Positions 48,901 to 55,404 of a stretch of DNA of 64,000 bases are shown here, piece after piece (the stretch's first letter is position 1; the number at the start of each line of letters is the position of its first letter). The notes under the pieces were generated by a model that searched no databases, was not told where the DNA came from, and was given only the letters and a program-made list of their open reading frames with translations. The position numbers and the translations under genes were made by a program. This stretch comes from Bactericera cockerelli (lineage: Eukaryota > Arthropoda > Insecta > Hemiptera > Triozidae): contig CM044959.1 of the NCBI GenBank assembly GCA_024516035.1, forward strand, positions 9,925,665 through 9,989,664. The letters run 5' to 3'.

Positions 48901-51900
48901 TTAAAGAAGAATGAGAAGTAGAAGAAGAAAAAAATGCTGATATTTTTTTATGATGAGGGCATTAGGGCATTTATAGACAGCCAGTCATCCTGATAATACT
49001 AATTACATTGGTCTATAATATCGATAGAGTACGTACTGGGACATCCGAAGGTGCAGAGAATCACACATCTAAAGAAATCTATTGAAAATGAAATAACCCA
49101 TTACTTGCTCTATTTTCGTGTGCCCATTTATTTATTTGCATATTTAAAAGAAATCCAAATTAGAGTTTGAAAAATGTACAGGTACAGAATTACTTAAATT
49201 CACTTACCTTATCATCAGGGACATGTCTGATTTTTACTTCTTAATGGGGACGGCCTTGGTTCCACATGTTTGTGATATTGAAATGTAAAATACATGAGAA
49301 GAAAAATCAATGGTTTTGAAAAAAAATATTTTTAGAAAAGCATTCTTTATTATTGTTGATATGTTTTTAAAAGTTGTCACATTGAATTGGTGTTAGTCAC
49401 TTGTCGTGACGTCACAATTACTGAAAGTCACACTGCTAATTTTTTACCAAACTTTGGACTCCAAGCCCTGACCTCCAGTTTACAAGTTATTGATCAAGCT
49501 CCTGAGGTCGGTTTTATTTTTGATATTTATGTATTTAGGTACAAGAAGAAGAAGAAGAAGAAGAAAAAATGCTGATATTTTTTTATGATGGGGGCATTAG
49601 AGCATTTATAGACAGCCAGACATCCTGATAATCCTAATGTTTCTTGCATCATCGGTTTCATTCCAGAAGGACGGTCTCTGGGACGAGTTTTTTTATATTA
49701 AAAAAAAAAATAAAACATCAATTTATACTTCAAAAAAAAATCCTAATTGCAGGGTTGATGGCACGTTGAATACCACAGTTCCTCGTTCTGTCGCTGAAGT
49801 TCAGCAACGTCCAGCGAGGTTAGGACTTGGATTGGTGACTATTAAAATTCAGACCAACGCAACGTGGCTATTCCCGGCCCCACTCAGGCTGGGTGCGGTT
49901 AATTTGAGTAGCTGGTTTGTGAGTTTCCAGCAAATGGAGGGTAAATTCCCCGTCGTGATATGAACAATATGAACATGCTGTTGAAACCGATGTTAAACCC
50001 AAATTAAAAAAAAGAGTTATATATTTTACTTGGTAAGTATTTATCAGCTTTTAGAGTCGAAAGCACAAAAGCCTTAGTTTTGAAAAGAGACAATACATAA
50101 ATACCTGACGTAGATGCTGAACCTCCCCTCTCCTTACTCACTGATGAACCAACTTTCACCTGTGATCAATATCCTTGTATGTAGCATTGCGAGTTTTCCA
50201 TTGGTTGCCGTGTCGATGAAGTCTATTTTGGAAAAGGTTACGATAATTTTGAATTCGAAATTTGGAAAAAAATTATTGTGTCTACATTTTAAAAAAACAT
50301 TTTTTCTTCGTTTTGAAATTAACTGATTGGCCAAAAGAATGAATCCATGTTCATTGTTCATAAATATTCGAATTGTTTTTTATCGGCCAGCTATCTTCTT
50401 TCACTTTGTCTTTTCCCAAACATAATTATTGGGGTCGACATTGCTCAACCTTTTTGTTATGATTGAGGTTGTTTGGGTCTCGTTATCCTACTTCTATATT
50501 TTACAGCTTGATGCCCTACCAAAACAAATATTAGAATAGAAAAACAGCTGTGATGGGTACAGTAACTCATTCCTCTGACTCGCAATTTATATTTTATAAA
50601 TATAGTTAATTTTTTTTTTTTATGTAGTTGTGAAACAGATATATTCAAATATATTCTCCTTAAACCTCGGTATAAGAATAGAATACCTAAACAAATATAT
50701 ATGTAGACTATTAGAATATTCGAATGTAGACCAGAAGGAAGAGAAAGACCAAGACAAATACACCATAGCCGAAATAGCTAAAACAAGAGGAAAAACCTGT
50801 CTCAGCACATGTTTATTTGTTTATCCGTAACACTTGTAATTAATAAGACTAATAAGTACACTATAAATGCATGCGATTGTAAAAAAAATACCCTGAGAAA
50901 ACGCCCAGTCTTTCCGCTTCTTAAGCCTTGAGTCTTATATTGATGCTGTAAGCGTTAGAGCATCAATATCAGTAGATACAAATGAATAAAAGAAAAACAG
51001 CAACTCCTTGGTACATTTAAGTATGGGAGCCAAGTCATGATTGTCGGAAGAAAACCTGCCGATTGCAATGCAAATTATGGCATTGTTATGAAGTTATGTA
51101 AGATAAGATTTAATTGTAATAAATTAATAATTTTTTACAAAATTATGAAGTTATGTGCACCTAAACTAACTATGAATAAATCTTAAACCAATTGGCATGC
51201 TAATACCATTATTGTCACACCAGAATTGCATCTAGAATATCAGTTTCCAAGCAAATTTCTTGGCTCGCTAAATAATCCTGTTCTTTGGGTAGGTAATTGT
51301 TTAACATAAAACTAATGAATAGGATGAATTTATTTATTTTTTCACAAGACAAACGGACTGGTCAAGATACCCATACTGGCTACTCGTTAAAAGTAGGTAA
51401 GCACTTGCTATATAAGAGCGTGTTCTGTGATAGGTGAAAAATTCTTCCCCGTTTTGAGCCAGTAACCAGCTTGCACTTTCAAGCAGCTCGAATTTACTAC
51501 CAGCCGTAATGGAGAATTAGGTAACGTCCCATTAGAGCTCGCGACTAAATAATGGTCGTCCGTTGGTTTGAATCCCACCCAGTGCATGAATTTTTCCTGA
51601 TTAATTTGAGTTTGTGAGCACGTAATAAAGAGACTCGTGGTTACCTTCGACTAAAGAGTGTTATTATTATTATGTTTGTATTGTCCTCAGGAATTCGTCA
51701 CAGCGACAGAAGTGCGGATCACACTCAACCGACTCAACACCTTCGGAGACGAAGTGTTCCAGGATCCCCAGGTGCTGAAGTCTTACTTCTACGCCATCGC
51801 TGACATTTCCGTGGGAGCGAGGTAAGTTCGTAATTATTATGCCTCTTAATTTTCTCTTTCACTGAAAGTTAAGGGATAGTGTCCACTAAGATTACCCAAT

Positions 51901-53931
51901 CCTGTTTTATAAATCGGTCGATAAGAAATTTTTCTCTTATAATTATCTTGGTTTGACTCTATGATTTATTACCTATTATAATGTATCGTATTACATATGT
52001 TGGATGTTGGATACCTCAAGAAGAATTTTGATTAACACATTGCATAGATCATGAATTTGCAAGGCGTTTTGAACTGATGCAATTTCTGAAGCCCGTTACA
52101 GAAACGGGCGCATTACGATTCGGCCCAAAAAGGTTTATGAAAAAGGTTTTTGATTTCAGGTAAAAAAAGTCACCGAACGATTCGTCCCAAAACGTTATCT
52201 TGACCAAAAAATAAACAACACGATTCGGCCCAGTGCAACATTCTAAGTACCGTACATATTGAGGGATTTTTTATTATTCAACATTAAATTACGAAATTAC
52301 CTTCTATATGAGGAATTGGCCTTCTATATGTATTATCCCTAACCCTACTATATTCTTGATACATGGCCTTCTATGTATTTTACCTAACCCTACTATATTC
52401 TTGAGGCATGGCCTTCTATGTATTTTACCTAACCCTACTATATTCTTGAGGCATGACCTTCTATGTATTTTACCTAACCCTACTATAATCTTGAGGCATG
52501 GCCTTCTATGTATTTTACTTAACTCTACTATATATTTGAGGCAAGGCCTTCTATGTATTTTACCTAACCCTACTATATTCTTGAGGCATGGCCTTCTATG
52601 TATTTTACCTAACCCTACTATATTCTTGAGGCATGGCCTTCTATGTATTTTACCTAACCCTACTATATTCTTGAGGCATGGCCTTCTATGTATTTTACCT
52701 AACCCTACTATATTCTTGAGGCATGGCCTTCTATGTATTTTACCTAACCCTACTATATTGTTGAGGCATGTCCTTCTATGTATTTTACCTAACCCTACTG
52801 TCAAACACTCAAATAAACACTGATAACAGAGGTGACTGTTTCTGGTTCAAAACAATGTTTCCATACTATTTTATAGGGATTTTTTGGCGGAATGAAAGTG
52901 GGACTTTTTGTTGGAATAAAAGTGGGATTTTTGGTGTGGGATCAAAACTTGATAGTGTGTTTTGGGACGAATCGGGTTATGGCCGAATCAGGTTGTGTTT
53001 TTTTGTGTTTTTTTTGGGGCCGAATCATTCTATGGAAAAGGTCTACTCAGGTAATTTGGGCCGAATCGTGAAGTTCCCACAGAAACACTCTCCACTCTCA
53101 AAATGCCCAAAATTCCATTTCATCCGTCACAACTCACTCTGATTGGTTATTGCGTTTAAATTATCAAATCAGAGTGTTTTGTGTGACAGTTGAAATTGAG
53201 ATTAGGAGATTTTGAGAGTGGAGAGTGTTTTTAAAACGGACTACTAGTGTCTTTCTCCTTAAAGTTGTTGTAGGTATCTACCGGTCCCGTGATCAGTGGG
53301 GATTCTTCGATAGTACTTCTAGTTACAAACCTGGGAAGCTTGATCGAAAAAGGCGGTGATAACTTCTCGTGTTTCATAGCTTGTGTGGTTCTCGAGATAC
53401 AAGGGGTAGGGTTTTAATTTAGGCTCCCCCTCAAAAAAAATTATGATATCTGTGTTAATCACAATCGTGATATCACAACACTACTCAAGCAAGCTTTACT
53501 AAACATTTGCTTGGTTTTAGACTTGAACCATCCACCCAGTGGCGTGGAGGGTTTGTTACCAAAAACCCCCGCCCCCCCCTGACTACGCCACTGCTGATCC
53601 ACCTCCACTCAAAAGTCCTTATACATCAAACTACTGTGGTTGTTAACTTGATCGTCCCAATAAACAGTATAATCACAATATTCAACACTCTCACTCCTTC
53701 CACGCCCGCGCGCTTTTTTCATTAACACTTAACACGCTCACTCCCTCAGGTGCAAATGCAACGGTCACGCCAGCGAGTGTCCCCTGATCCGCTCCTATGA
53801 CGGCACGCAATCGCGTCGTGTGTGCCAGTGCGAGCACAACACGGCGGGTCCCGACTGTAACGAGTGTGCGCCCTTCTACAATGATGCGCCCTGGAAGCGG
53901 GCGAGCGCGAGCGATGCACACGAGTGTAGGG
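21100..53931 (+). CDS. LanB2: Laminin subunit gamma, N-terminal part (six coding exons)
   Basis: This is the gamma chain of the laminin heterotrimer, a secreted basement-membrane protein whose LN domain drives laminin polymerisation. Six exons (21100-21237, 29307-29580, 42914-43031, 43886-44072, 51691-51821, 53750-53931) join in phases 0, 1, 2, 0, 2 and give 343 residues plus one base. Order: signal peptide (about 1-25), LN domain (about 46-283), first LE repeat (about 284-343). Gamma-type hallmarks seen are [25 protein letters not shown] and [12 protein letters not shown], and the chain then enters [10 protein letters not shown]. These fit laminin gamma better than laminin beta or netrin. 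Introns are 8.1, 13.3, 0.85, 7.6 and 1.9 kb; the sixth exceeds 10 kb. The remaining LE repeats, L4 domain and coiled coil must lie beyond the window. The family assignment rests on recognised motifs, not on an alignment run. Confidence 0.95.
21535..21660 (+). mobile_element. Family D SINE, worn, 300 bp after exon 1
   Basis: GCGGATTCGTAATCGGAAGT, GGTTCGAGTCCC and a tail with GATTAACACAAATTTGATAA. Confidence 0.62.
21661..23830 (+). other. Intron 1, first part
   Basis: AT-rich with poly-A/T runs and the MITE-like palindrome at 22310. No exon-like sequence recognised. Confidence 0.5.
22310..22450. mobile_element. MITE-like imperfect palindrome
   Basis: ACAGGATTAAA...CTCAACTC on the left mirrors GACTTGAGGG...TTTAATCCTGTT on the right. 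Related fragments with GCGCACTATAGC and TCTAATCCTGT lie at 26770-26850 and 55670-55800. Confidence 0.6.
23835..23930 (+). mobile_element. Family H SINE head fragment
   Basis: GGCACGTTGGATACATCAGT and CACTGAAGTTAAGCAACGTC are clearly 5S-like; no central module follows. Confidence 0.72.
24105..24250 (-). mobile_element. Family D SINE in intron 1
   Basis: Tail TTTGTGTTAATCACTTTCGT and a head with CCACCGACCTCC variants. Confidence 0.75.
24478..24700 (+). mobile_element. Family H head with embedded family E head
   Basis: The 5S-like head at 24480-24562 is interrupted at 24568-24620 by GCCGAGTGAGTTAGCGCGCT and a B box, followed by the end of a central module. Confidence 0.68.
25013..25105 (+). 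mobile_element. Family A SINE head fragment
   Basis: CCCGGGAGCTCAGTGGTTAA and GGGTTCGAAACCC with the first part of the body. Confidence 0.65.
25640..25980 (-). repeat. Probable LINE 3' end, intron 1
   Basis: AT-rich 3' region ending in CCTACCTAAAGGGCGGAATT and the CTCTTCCACCCAAC motif. A related copy lies at 56140-56330 and fragments at 27432-27485 and 44565-44605. No protein motif. Confidence 0.5.
26072..26280 (-). mobile_element. Family B SINE in intron 1
   Basis: Complete copy with the GGTTACCTTCCACT tail reversed. Confidence 0.8.
26872..27085 (-). mobile_element. Family B SINE in intron 1, second copy
   Basis: Complete; same orientation as the copy 600 bp to the left. Confidence 0.8.
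27530..27920 (+). repeat. Retroposon-like stretch ending in a poly-A tail
   Basis: AAGTATTGTATTCGTCAAAA and CGTCTGTCTGTCTGTGTGTG are followed by AT-rich sequence with AATAAA near 27900 and a poly-A run. No coding capacity is visible. Confidence 0.5.
27940..28040 (+). mobile_element. Family D SINE tail
   Basis: CGAGTCCCAAGTTGTGTAG and GTGACGTCATGAAAGTGATT. Confidence 0.62.
28041..28850 (+). other. Intron 1, last single-copy part
   Basis: AT-rich, short AATAAT microsatellite near 28350. Nothing else supported. Confidence 0.5.
28850..29135 (+). repeat. Dispersed repeat with AAATTTCATCAAAATCCGTT motif
   Basis: Two related blocks (28890 and 29047) of the AAAATTTCATCA...CCGTT(C/G)A type common in arthropod repeats, ending ACCAACAGACGGACAC, 170 bp before exon 2. 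Confidence 0.5.
29307..29580 (+). CDS. LanB2: LanB2 coding exon 2: first part of the LN domain
   Basis: 274 bp between a TTGGCAG acceptor and a GTGAGT donor, phase 0 in and phase 1 out. It encodes 91 residues beginning [15 protein letters not shown]. Conserved LN features are NTCG, EFCVQ, the CDTC cysteine pair and TTWWQS near the end. Possible N-glycosylation sites are NTT (just before WW) and NIT near the exon end. Codon use is strongly GC-rich. A 28-bp satellite monomer begins about 9 bp into the following intron. Confidence 0.95.
29590..31085 (+). repeat. Intron 2 satellite: 28-30-bp monomers in higher-order units
   Basis: Monomers such as TTTACCCAACGCTACCGTAC followed by TTGCTTTTT recur from 29860 to 31085, grouped in blocks of three or four with recurring variants (CTACATTATCTTT, CTTCATGCTTTTTTAACC). 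A first monomer lies at 29590-29617, right after exon 2, separated from the rest by SINE-type sequence at 29621-29848. The open frames here come from lack of stops in the pyrimidine-rich strand and are not genes. Confidence 0.88.
29621..29848 (+). repeat. Dispersed 104-bp repeat, copy 2, joined to a SINE central module
   Basis: The first 104 bp match 18269-18373. The rest (29725-29848, minus strand) is the shared CCCAGGCTGGGTGAGG module. It splits the intron 2 satellite from its first monomer. Confidence 0.8.
31425..31605 (+). mobile_element. Family G SINE (right arm)
   Basis: CGTCCCTCAGTGGTTAAGAG, GCGGGTTCGAATCCCGTCCG, then the body; allelic mirror of 17290-17460. Confidence 0.8.
31630..31755 (+). 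mobile_element. Family H head cut by a family B head (right arm)
   Basis: GTCGATAGCGCGTTGAATGC and GATCAACGAAGTT (5S-like) pass directly into GCACTGGTAGTCAAGTGG (family B). Mirrored at 17160-17265. Confidence 0.68.
31848..32035 (-). mobile_element. Family B SINE in intron 2 (right arm)
   Basis: Tail and B box intact; the head is truncated at the point where left-arm homology with 16918 continues. Confidence 0.75.
32395..32613 (+). mobile_element. Family F SINE, 5' part, split by the foldback element
   Basis: Head CATTAGCTCAGTGGTTGTGC to the target duplication; it resumes at 40013. Confidence 0.8.
32627..33050 (+). repeat. Subterminal 148-bp tandem units of the foldback element
   Basis: Two near-identical units start at 32629 and 32777, and a degenerate third ends near 33050. 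Each begins AGCACCCGACAT and ends ATGTCGGGTGCT, so each is itself bounded by a 12-bp inverted repeat. The mirrored set is at 39590-40000. Confidence 0.8.
33630..33760 (-). mobile_element. Family D SINE in the foldback left repeat
   Basis: Mirrored at 38565-38690 in the right repeat. Confidence 0.75.
33880..34040 (+). mobile_element. Family A SINE body in the foldback left repeat
   Basis: Starts at the B box (CGTGGGTTCGAATCC). A shorter, rearranged mirror is at 38340-38440. Confidence 0.62.
34071..34260 (+). mobile_element. Family E SINE in the foldback left repeat
   Basis: GGCAGAGTGAGTTGGCGCGC and GGTTCGATCCCCAGC; mirrored at 38110-38312. Confidence 0.75.
34360..34590 (+). mobile_element. 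Family H (5S-headed) SINE inside the foldback loop
   Basis: 5S-like GCGTTGAATGCACCAGTTCT and CACCGAGGTTAAGCAACGTT, an internal partial duplication of the AGCAACGTTTAG part, then the central module. Confidence 0.75.
34656..34720 (+). repeat. (GA)n microsatellite
   Basis: Pure GA dinucleotides for about 50 bp, then GAAA-type variants. Confidence 0.95.
34868..35065 (+). repeat. Purine tract, GAGA/GAAA type
   Basis: About 200 bp with few pyrimidines. The long serine/leucine open frames on the minus strand are artefacts of this composition. Confidence 0.93.
35118..35475 (+). repeat. Leader plus about six 38-bp units inside the foldback loop
   Basis: The longest version of this repeat in the window; unit starts at 35286 and 35324 give a 38-bp period. 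Confidence 0.85.
35783..36780 (-). pseudogene. Second LINE reverse transcriptase fragment, inside the foldback loop
   Basis: Reading down the minus strand: [15 protein letters not shown], then [16 protein letters not shown], then FADDSCIIS, all in one frame to about 36510. A frame change in an A-rich stretch is followed by [30 protein letters not shown] and [16 protein letters not shown], to a stop at 35783. Motif order is right for palm and thumb of a LINE reverse transcriptase. It is a different family from 13640-14545 and is non-functional because of the frameshift and missing 5' part. Confidence 0.8.
36785..37570 (+). repeat. 785-bp purine tract with higher-order structure
   Basis: Almost only A and G, with recurring GAGAAGAGAGAGAG and AGAAATAGAGATAGAAAG blocks of about 40-60 bp. 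It continues straight out of the LINE fragment on its left. The 320-residue minus-strand open frame is a shadow of the tract. Confidence 0.93.
38110..38312 (-). mobile_element. Family E SINE in the foldback right repeat
   Basis: Mirror of 34071-34260; the resulting open frame matches in both arms but is SINE sequence. Confidence 0.75.
38565..38690 (+). mobile_element. Family D SINE in the foldback right repeat
   Basis: Mirror of 33630-33760. Confidence 0.75.
38957..39104 (-). mobile_element. Family D SINE present in only one foldback arm
   Basis: Sits where the other arm (near 33385) is uninterrupted; it therefore inserted after the arms formed. Confidence 0.75.
40013..40080 (+). mobile_element. 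Family F SINE, 3' part, split by the foldback element
   Basis: Target duplication, then TGTTTCATGGCTACGAAATA and the AAAACACTCATC end. Confidence 0.8.
40968..41182 (-). mobile_element. Family B SINE (right arm, parent of the recombinant)
   Basis: Complete copy upstream of exon 3. Confidence 0.8.
41405..41675 (-). mobile_element. Family E SINE (right arm, parent of the recombinant)
   Basis: Head CACCGTGGCAGAGTGAGTTA reversed, body with CTCGGGAGGAAAAATGAGTA and a 3' part also found at 7555. Confidence 0.78.
42050..42195 (-). mobile_element. Family H SINE, partial (right arm)
   Basis: Allelic mirror of 13505-13637 without the LINE insertion. Confidence 0.7.
42463..42553 (+). mobile_element. 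Family C SINE head only (right arm)
   Basis: Same 5' junction as the left-arm copy but cut after GGGGCAGACT, so the 3' two-thirds were deleted here. Confidence 0.78.
42616..42668 (+). pseudogene. Truncated decoy of the exon-3 acceptor (right arm)
   Basis: The segment with pyrimidine tract, TTCCCCAG and GCAAGGCTTT repeats almost exactly at 42870-42923, where the real exon 3 begins. Here the exon-like part stops after 10 bases and is followed by CCTAACC-type sequence. It keeps a plausible branch, pyrimidine and AG region, so it could compete for splicing. Confidence 0.7.
42914..43031 (+). CDS. LanB2: LanB2 coding exon 3: LN domain, middle
   Basis: 118 bp between TTCCCCAG and GTAATA, phase 1 in and phase 2 out. 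It encodes [20 protein letters not shown] followed by [19 protein letters not shown]. The RPESFAIYK stretch is typical of laminin gamma LN domains. NSS is a possible glycosylation site. The copy in the left arm (11597-11714, antisense) is identical over all 118 bases. A truncated decoy of the acceptor and first ten exon bases lies about 255 bp upstream. A family A SINE begins about 14 bp after the donor. Confidence 0.95.
43045..43342 (+). mobile_element. Family A SINE next to the exon 3 donor
   Basis: Begins about 14 bp after the exon 3 splice donor. It includes the same extra internal segment as the left-arm copy, so insertion predates the split of the two copies. Confidence 0.8.
43356..43510 (+). 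mobile_element. Family C SINE, 3'-truncated, in intron 3
   Basis: Head and start of the central module; a small fragment of the same module continues at 43633-43690. Confidence 0.75.
43886..44072 (+). CDS. LanB2: LanB2 coding exon 4: LN domain, C-terminal half
   Basis: 187 bp between CTCTCCTCAG and GTAAGT, phase 2 in and phase 0 out. With the split serine codon it encodes [13 protein letters not shown] through [19 protein letters not shown] to FDTNNNLQ. The SDISPLTGG...FATLEGR block is nearly invariant in laminin gamma chains. The left-arm copy (10346-10532) differs at eight positions, all synonymous third bases. In this copy the last codon is CAA, so the donor is CAA|GTAAGT rather than CAG|GTAAGT. 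Confidence 0.95.
44160..44280 (+). mobile_element. Family D SINE after exon 4 (right arm)
   Basis: GGCAGACTTGTAACCTGGAG, CAAGTCCCGGTTTCAGCG and the usual tail. Confidence 0.75.
44285..44410 (+). mobile_element. Family F-like tail fused to a LINE-type 3' end (right arm)
   Basis: Allelic mirror of 9760-9880. Confidence 0.6.
44703..44897 (+). mobile_element. Family A SINE
   Basis: Complete head (CTGTAGCTCAGTGGTATAGG) and tail in intron 4. The left arm has a different sequence at this place (about 9370-9660). Confidence 0.8.
45676..45860 (+). mobile_element. Family B SINE (right arm)
   Basis: Head CACTGGTAGTCAAGTGGTTA with B box TGGTTCGAATCCCACC; tail slightly rearranged at the end. Confidence 0.8.
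46300..46485 (-). repeat. 61-bp tandem units (right arm)
   Basis: Mirror of 4045-4290 with one unit fewer. Confidence 0.83.
46500..47800 (-). repeat. 18-19-bp satellite array (right arm)
   Basis: Mirror of 2094-4010 but about 600 bp shorter, so the array length differs between the two copies. Confidence 0.9.
49385..49515 (-). mobile_element. Family D SINE (right arm)
   Basis: Allelic mirror of 475-590. Confidence 0.7.
49750..50005 (+). mobile_element. Family H SINE with a 5S-rRNA-like head
   Basis: The head (GGCACGTTGAATACCACAGT ... TCGCTGAAGTTCAGCAACGT ... GCGAGGTTAGGACTTGGAT) follows the order of eukaryotic 5S rRNA, including the internal promoter region. A CACTCAGGCTGGGTGCGGTT module and a GATGTTAAACCCA end follow. 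The copy spans the outer end of the inverted repeat: positions 1-25 mirror its start. Confidence 0.8.
50006..51550 (+). other. Intron 4, single-copy part outside the inverted repeat
   Basis: AT-rich. A short stretch at 50700-50780 reads [13 protein letters not shown], weakly like a LINE tail, but too little to call. No exon seen. Confidence 0.45.
51555..51670 (+). mobile_element. Family B SINE, partial, just upstream of exon 5
   Basis: B box TTGGTTTGAATCCCACC and tail; ends about 20 bp before the exon 5 acceptor. Confidence 0.72.
51691..51821 (+). CDS. LanB2: LanB2 coding exon 5: end of the LN domain
   Basis: 131 bp between TTGTCCTCAG and GTAAGT, phase 0 in and phase 2 out. It encodes [20 protein letters not shown], then [20 protein letters not shown] and VGA, the conserved final strand block of the LN domain. 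It lies about 1.9 kb to the right of the end of the inverted repeat. Its left-arm copy, if present, should therefore sit about 2 kb beyond the left edge of this window in antisense. Confidence 0.95.
52100..53075. mobile_element. Possible element carrying the 45-bp array, with ATTCGGCCCA flanks
   Basis: On the left GATTCGGCCCA or a close variant occurs at about 52118, 52178 and 52221. On the right the reverse form (TGGGCCGAATC, GGGACGAATCGGG) occurs at about 52965, 53020 and 53060. The opposite orientation on the two sides suggests degenerate inverted flanks around the array. No terminal duplication was found. Confidence 0.4.
52310..52800 (+). repeat. 45-bp tandem array in intron 5
   Basis: About 11 units of GGCCTTCTATGTATTTTACC + TAACCCTACTATATTCTTGA + GGCAT. 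Because 45 is a multiple of three, both strands stay open ([15 protein letters not shown] forward, [15 protein letters not shown] reverse). The mirror-image openness argues against coding. It is flanked by sequence rich in the motif GATTCGGCCCA. Confidence 0.9.
53084..53232. mobile_element. MITE-like palindrome of about 150 bp
   Basis: AAACACTCTCCACTCTCAAAA at the left mirrors TTTTGAGAGTGGAGAGTGTTT at the right, and the inner CACTCTGATT and AATCAGAGTG also pair. Confidence 0.75.
53445..53535 (-). mobile_element. Family D SINE, partial, in intron 5
   Basis: Tail TGTGTTAATCACAATCGTGA and GACTTGAACCATCCACC, 215 bp before exon 6. Confidence 0.65.
53750..53931 (+). CDS. LanB2: LanB2 coding exon 6: first laminin EGF-like (LE) repeat
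   Basis: 182 bp between CACTCCCTCAG and GTAAGT, phase 2 in and phase 1 out. It encodes [19 protein letters not shown], then [20 protein letters not shown] and ends DAHECR. The Cys spacing ([15 protein letters not shown]) is that of LE1. It is the last exon visible, and a poly-T tract follows the donor within 10 bp. No LE2 exon could be found between here and 64000. Confidence 0.94.
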
Positions 53932-54530
53932 GTAAGTGTCCATTTTTTTTTTTTTTTTTTTTCAAGTTCTTTATTTATTTCATAACACATATTTACAAAG
54001 ATTTTTGTTTATATGAAATGGGTAAGTTGATGTGGTCCCTTTGTGCAAAAATGCATGTGTCGGACCACATTTTTTTTTTTTTTTTTTTTTATCAAGCATT
54101 TGTTGTCTTTCAATGTATATTAATTTATATTTATCTTTTTTTTTTACATCATAGTATATTATTTTGAATCATCATCCTATTTTCATCAATAACCAACCAT
54201 TCTCTTATTCTTTTTTTTAACGAGTATTTTTCATTTCTTTTTTATATAGGGGATCCATCCCAATTATTATTATTATAATATGTTCCATCGCACTTAACGT
54301 CACGTTAGTCACGTGTGTATTAATTTTCAATATGATTTATTGTTTACCTATAGATTGCATGGTCACTAAACGACTGATTAATTCGTGAACATAATATGTT
54401 GGGCAATTAGGCCTTTGATTGTGAATCTAATTGTTTGTCAAGTCCATGATTAAATCTGTCCATTAACAATTATGCACTTGTCTTAAATTTCGTACATATT
54501 TGCGAGATATAATCAATAATAACAACATCG

Positions 54531-54731
54531 CTTTATTTATACTGCCCGATTAGGACTATTAACATCCCATTATTCCAGCAGTAAACCCAAGTGGTAAAAA
54601 TATAATGTTATGTGGTAAAAATCCCAAATAGGAGGATAACTTGTCATGTCCCGGCTGGGTTTCGAACCCACGACCTCTGGAATCTCTGGATTCACAGAGT
54701 GCTGCCTTTACCACTGAGCTACCGGGACAGA
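54531..54731 (-). mobile_element. Family A SINE in intron 6
   Basis: Near-complete; the B box reads GGTTTCGAACCC reversed. Confidence 0.82.
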
Positions 54732-54974
54732 CTATGTTCCATTGTAGATATAGGTATGTTCCGTTGCACATTGCCTATACAGAAATGAACAAACGGGCGT
54801 TTTTTGATCTTTCGAAAAAAAAAAAAAGTTGGCAAGGAATTTCCACCAAATTCTGGACAATGGAGCTCTGTGATTGGTGAAAAGCCCTTGCTCCCTCTGA
54901 GCCATTAGCCAGCATGGGTATCTTTACGCAGCCATTTAAAAAGTAATGTCTAATTTCGGCGATTATTTTTAAAA

Positions 54975-55095
54975 ATGAGTGTTTCACAGCATTTTATATT
55001 TCGTAGCCATGAAACAGCAGCTATTGTAGACCCTTGCAGTCTGTGTTGTAGCCTGCCCATCCTGTAGTATGCCTCCCCTCTGACGGGCTAGAATT
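54975..55095 (-). mobile_element. Family F SINE, 3' part, in intron 6
   Basis: GAGTGTTTCACAGC, TCGTAGCCATGAAACAGCAG and TATGCCTCCCCTCTGACGGG. Confidence 0.7.
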
Positions 55096-55274
55096 GACAT
55101 ACTTTTGCTGGAATAATGGGACTCAGTCCTAATCGGGCAGTATAAATAGGCGATATTATTATTATTAATTCACACAATTATTCTTCCTTTTTAATTATGT
55201 GAAGTTATAGAACAAATTTCTTTCATGAAAATATTTAACGGCACCACGTATTCATTGGTGATTTTAACTCAATT

Positions 55275-55372
55275 AAGGTGCTACGGTCAAGTGCTCAAGG
55301 CGCTGCGAGCTGGTCTGGTAATCCAGGTAGCGTTGCTTCGAATCTCACCCAGTGCATAAAAATTTCCTCATT
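55275..55372 (+). mobile_element. Family B SINE, degenerate head
   Basis: CGGTCAAGTGCTCAAGGCGC and GCTTCGAATCTCACCCAGTG. Confidence 0.6.
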
Positions 55373-55404
55373 TATTTACTTCCTTCACTGTGGTACTTTT
55401 CCTT

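Larger units (their letters stand above)
31155..49773 (+). repeat. Right arm of the giant inverted repeat (gene-sense copy)
   Basis: Counterpart of 1-17971, continuous with exons 2, 5 and 6 of the gene and therefore the primary copy. It contains exons 3 and 4. It is longer than its partner mainly because of the 7.4-kb foldback insertion at 32614-40012. Confidence 0.88.

Noticed and set aside
49750..49850. 5S rRNA gene
   Set aside because: Diverged, lacks the 3' third of 5S, and continues into a SINE module; copies are dispersed, not tandem.
50690..50790. LINE C-terminal tail reading [13 protein letters not shown]
   Set aside because: Only about a dozen residues with nearby stops; insufficient to call a retrotransposon remnant.
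52380..52800. CCTAACCCTA in the 45-bp array as telomeric sequence
   Set aside because: Only one CCTAA per 45-bp unit; not a telomere-type repeat.
52304..52823. 166- and 171-residue repeat proteins on both strands
   Set aside because: A 45-bp period keeps both strands open automatically; inside intron 5, no splice or start support.
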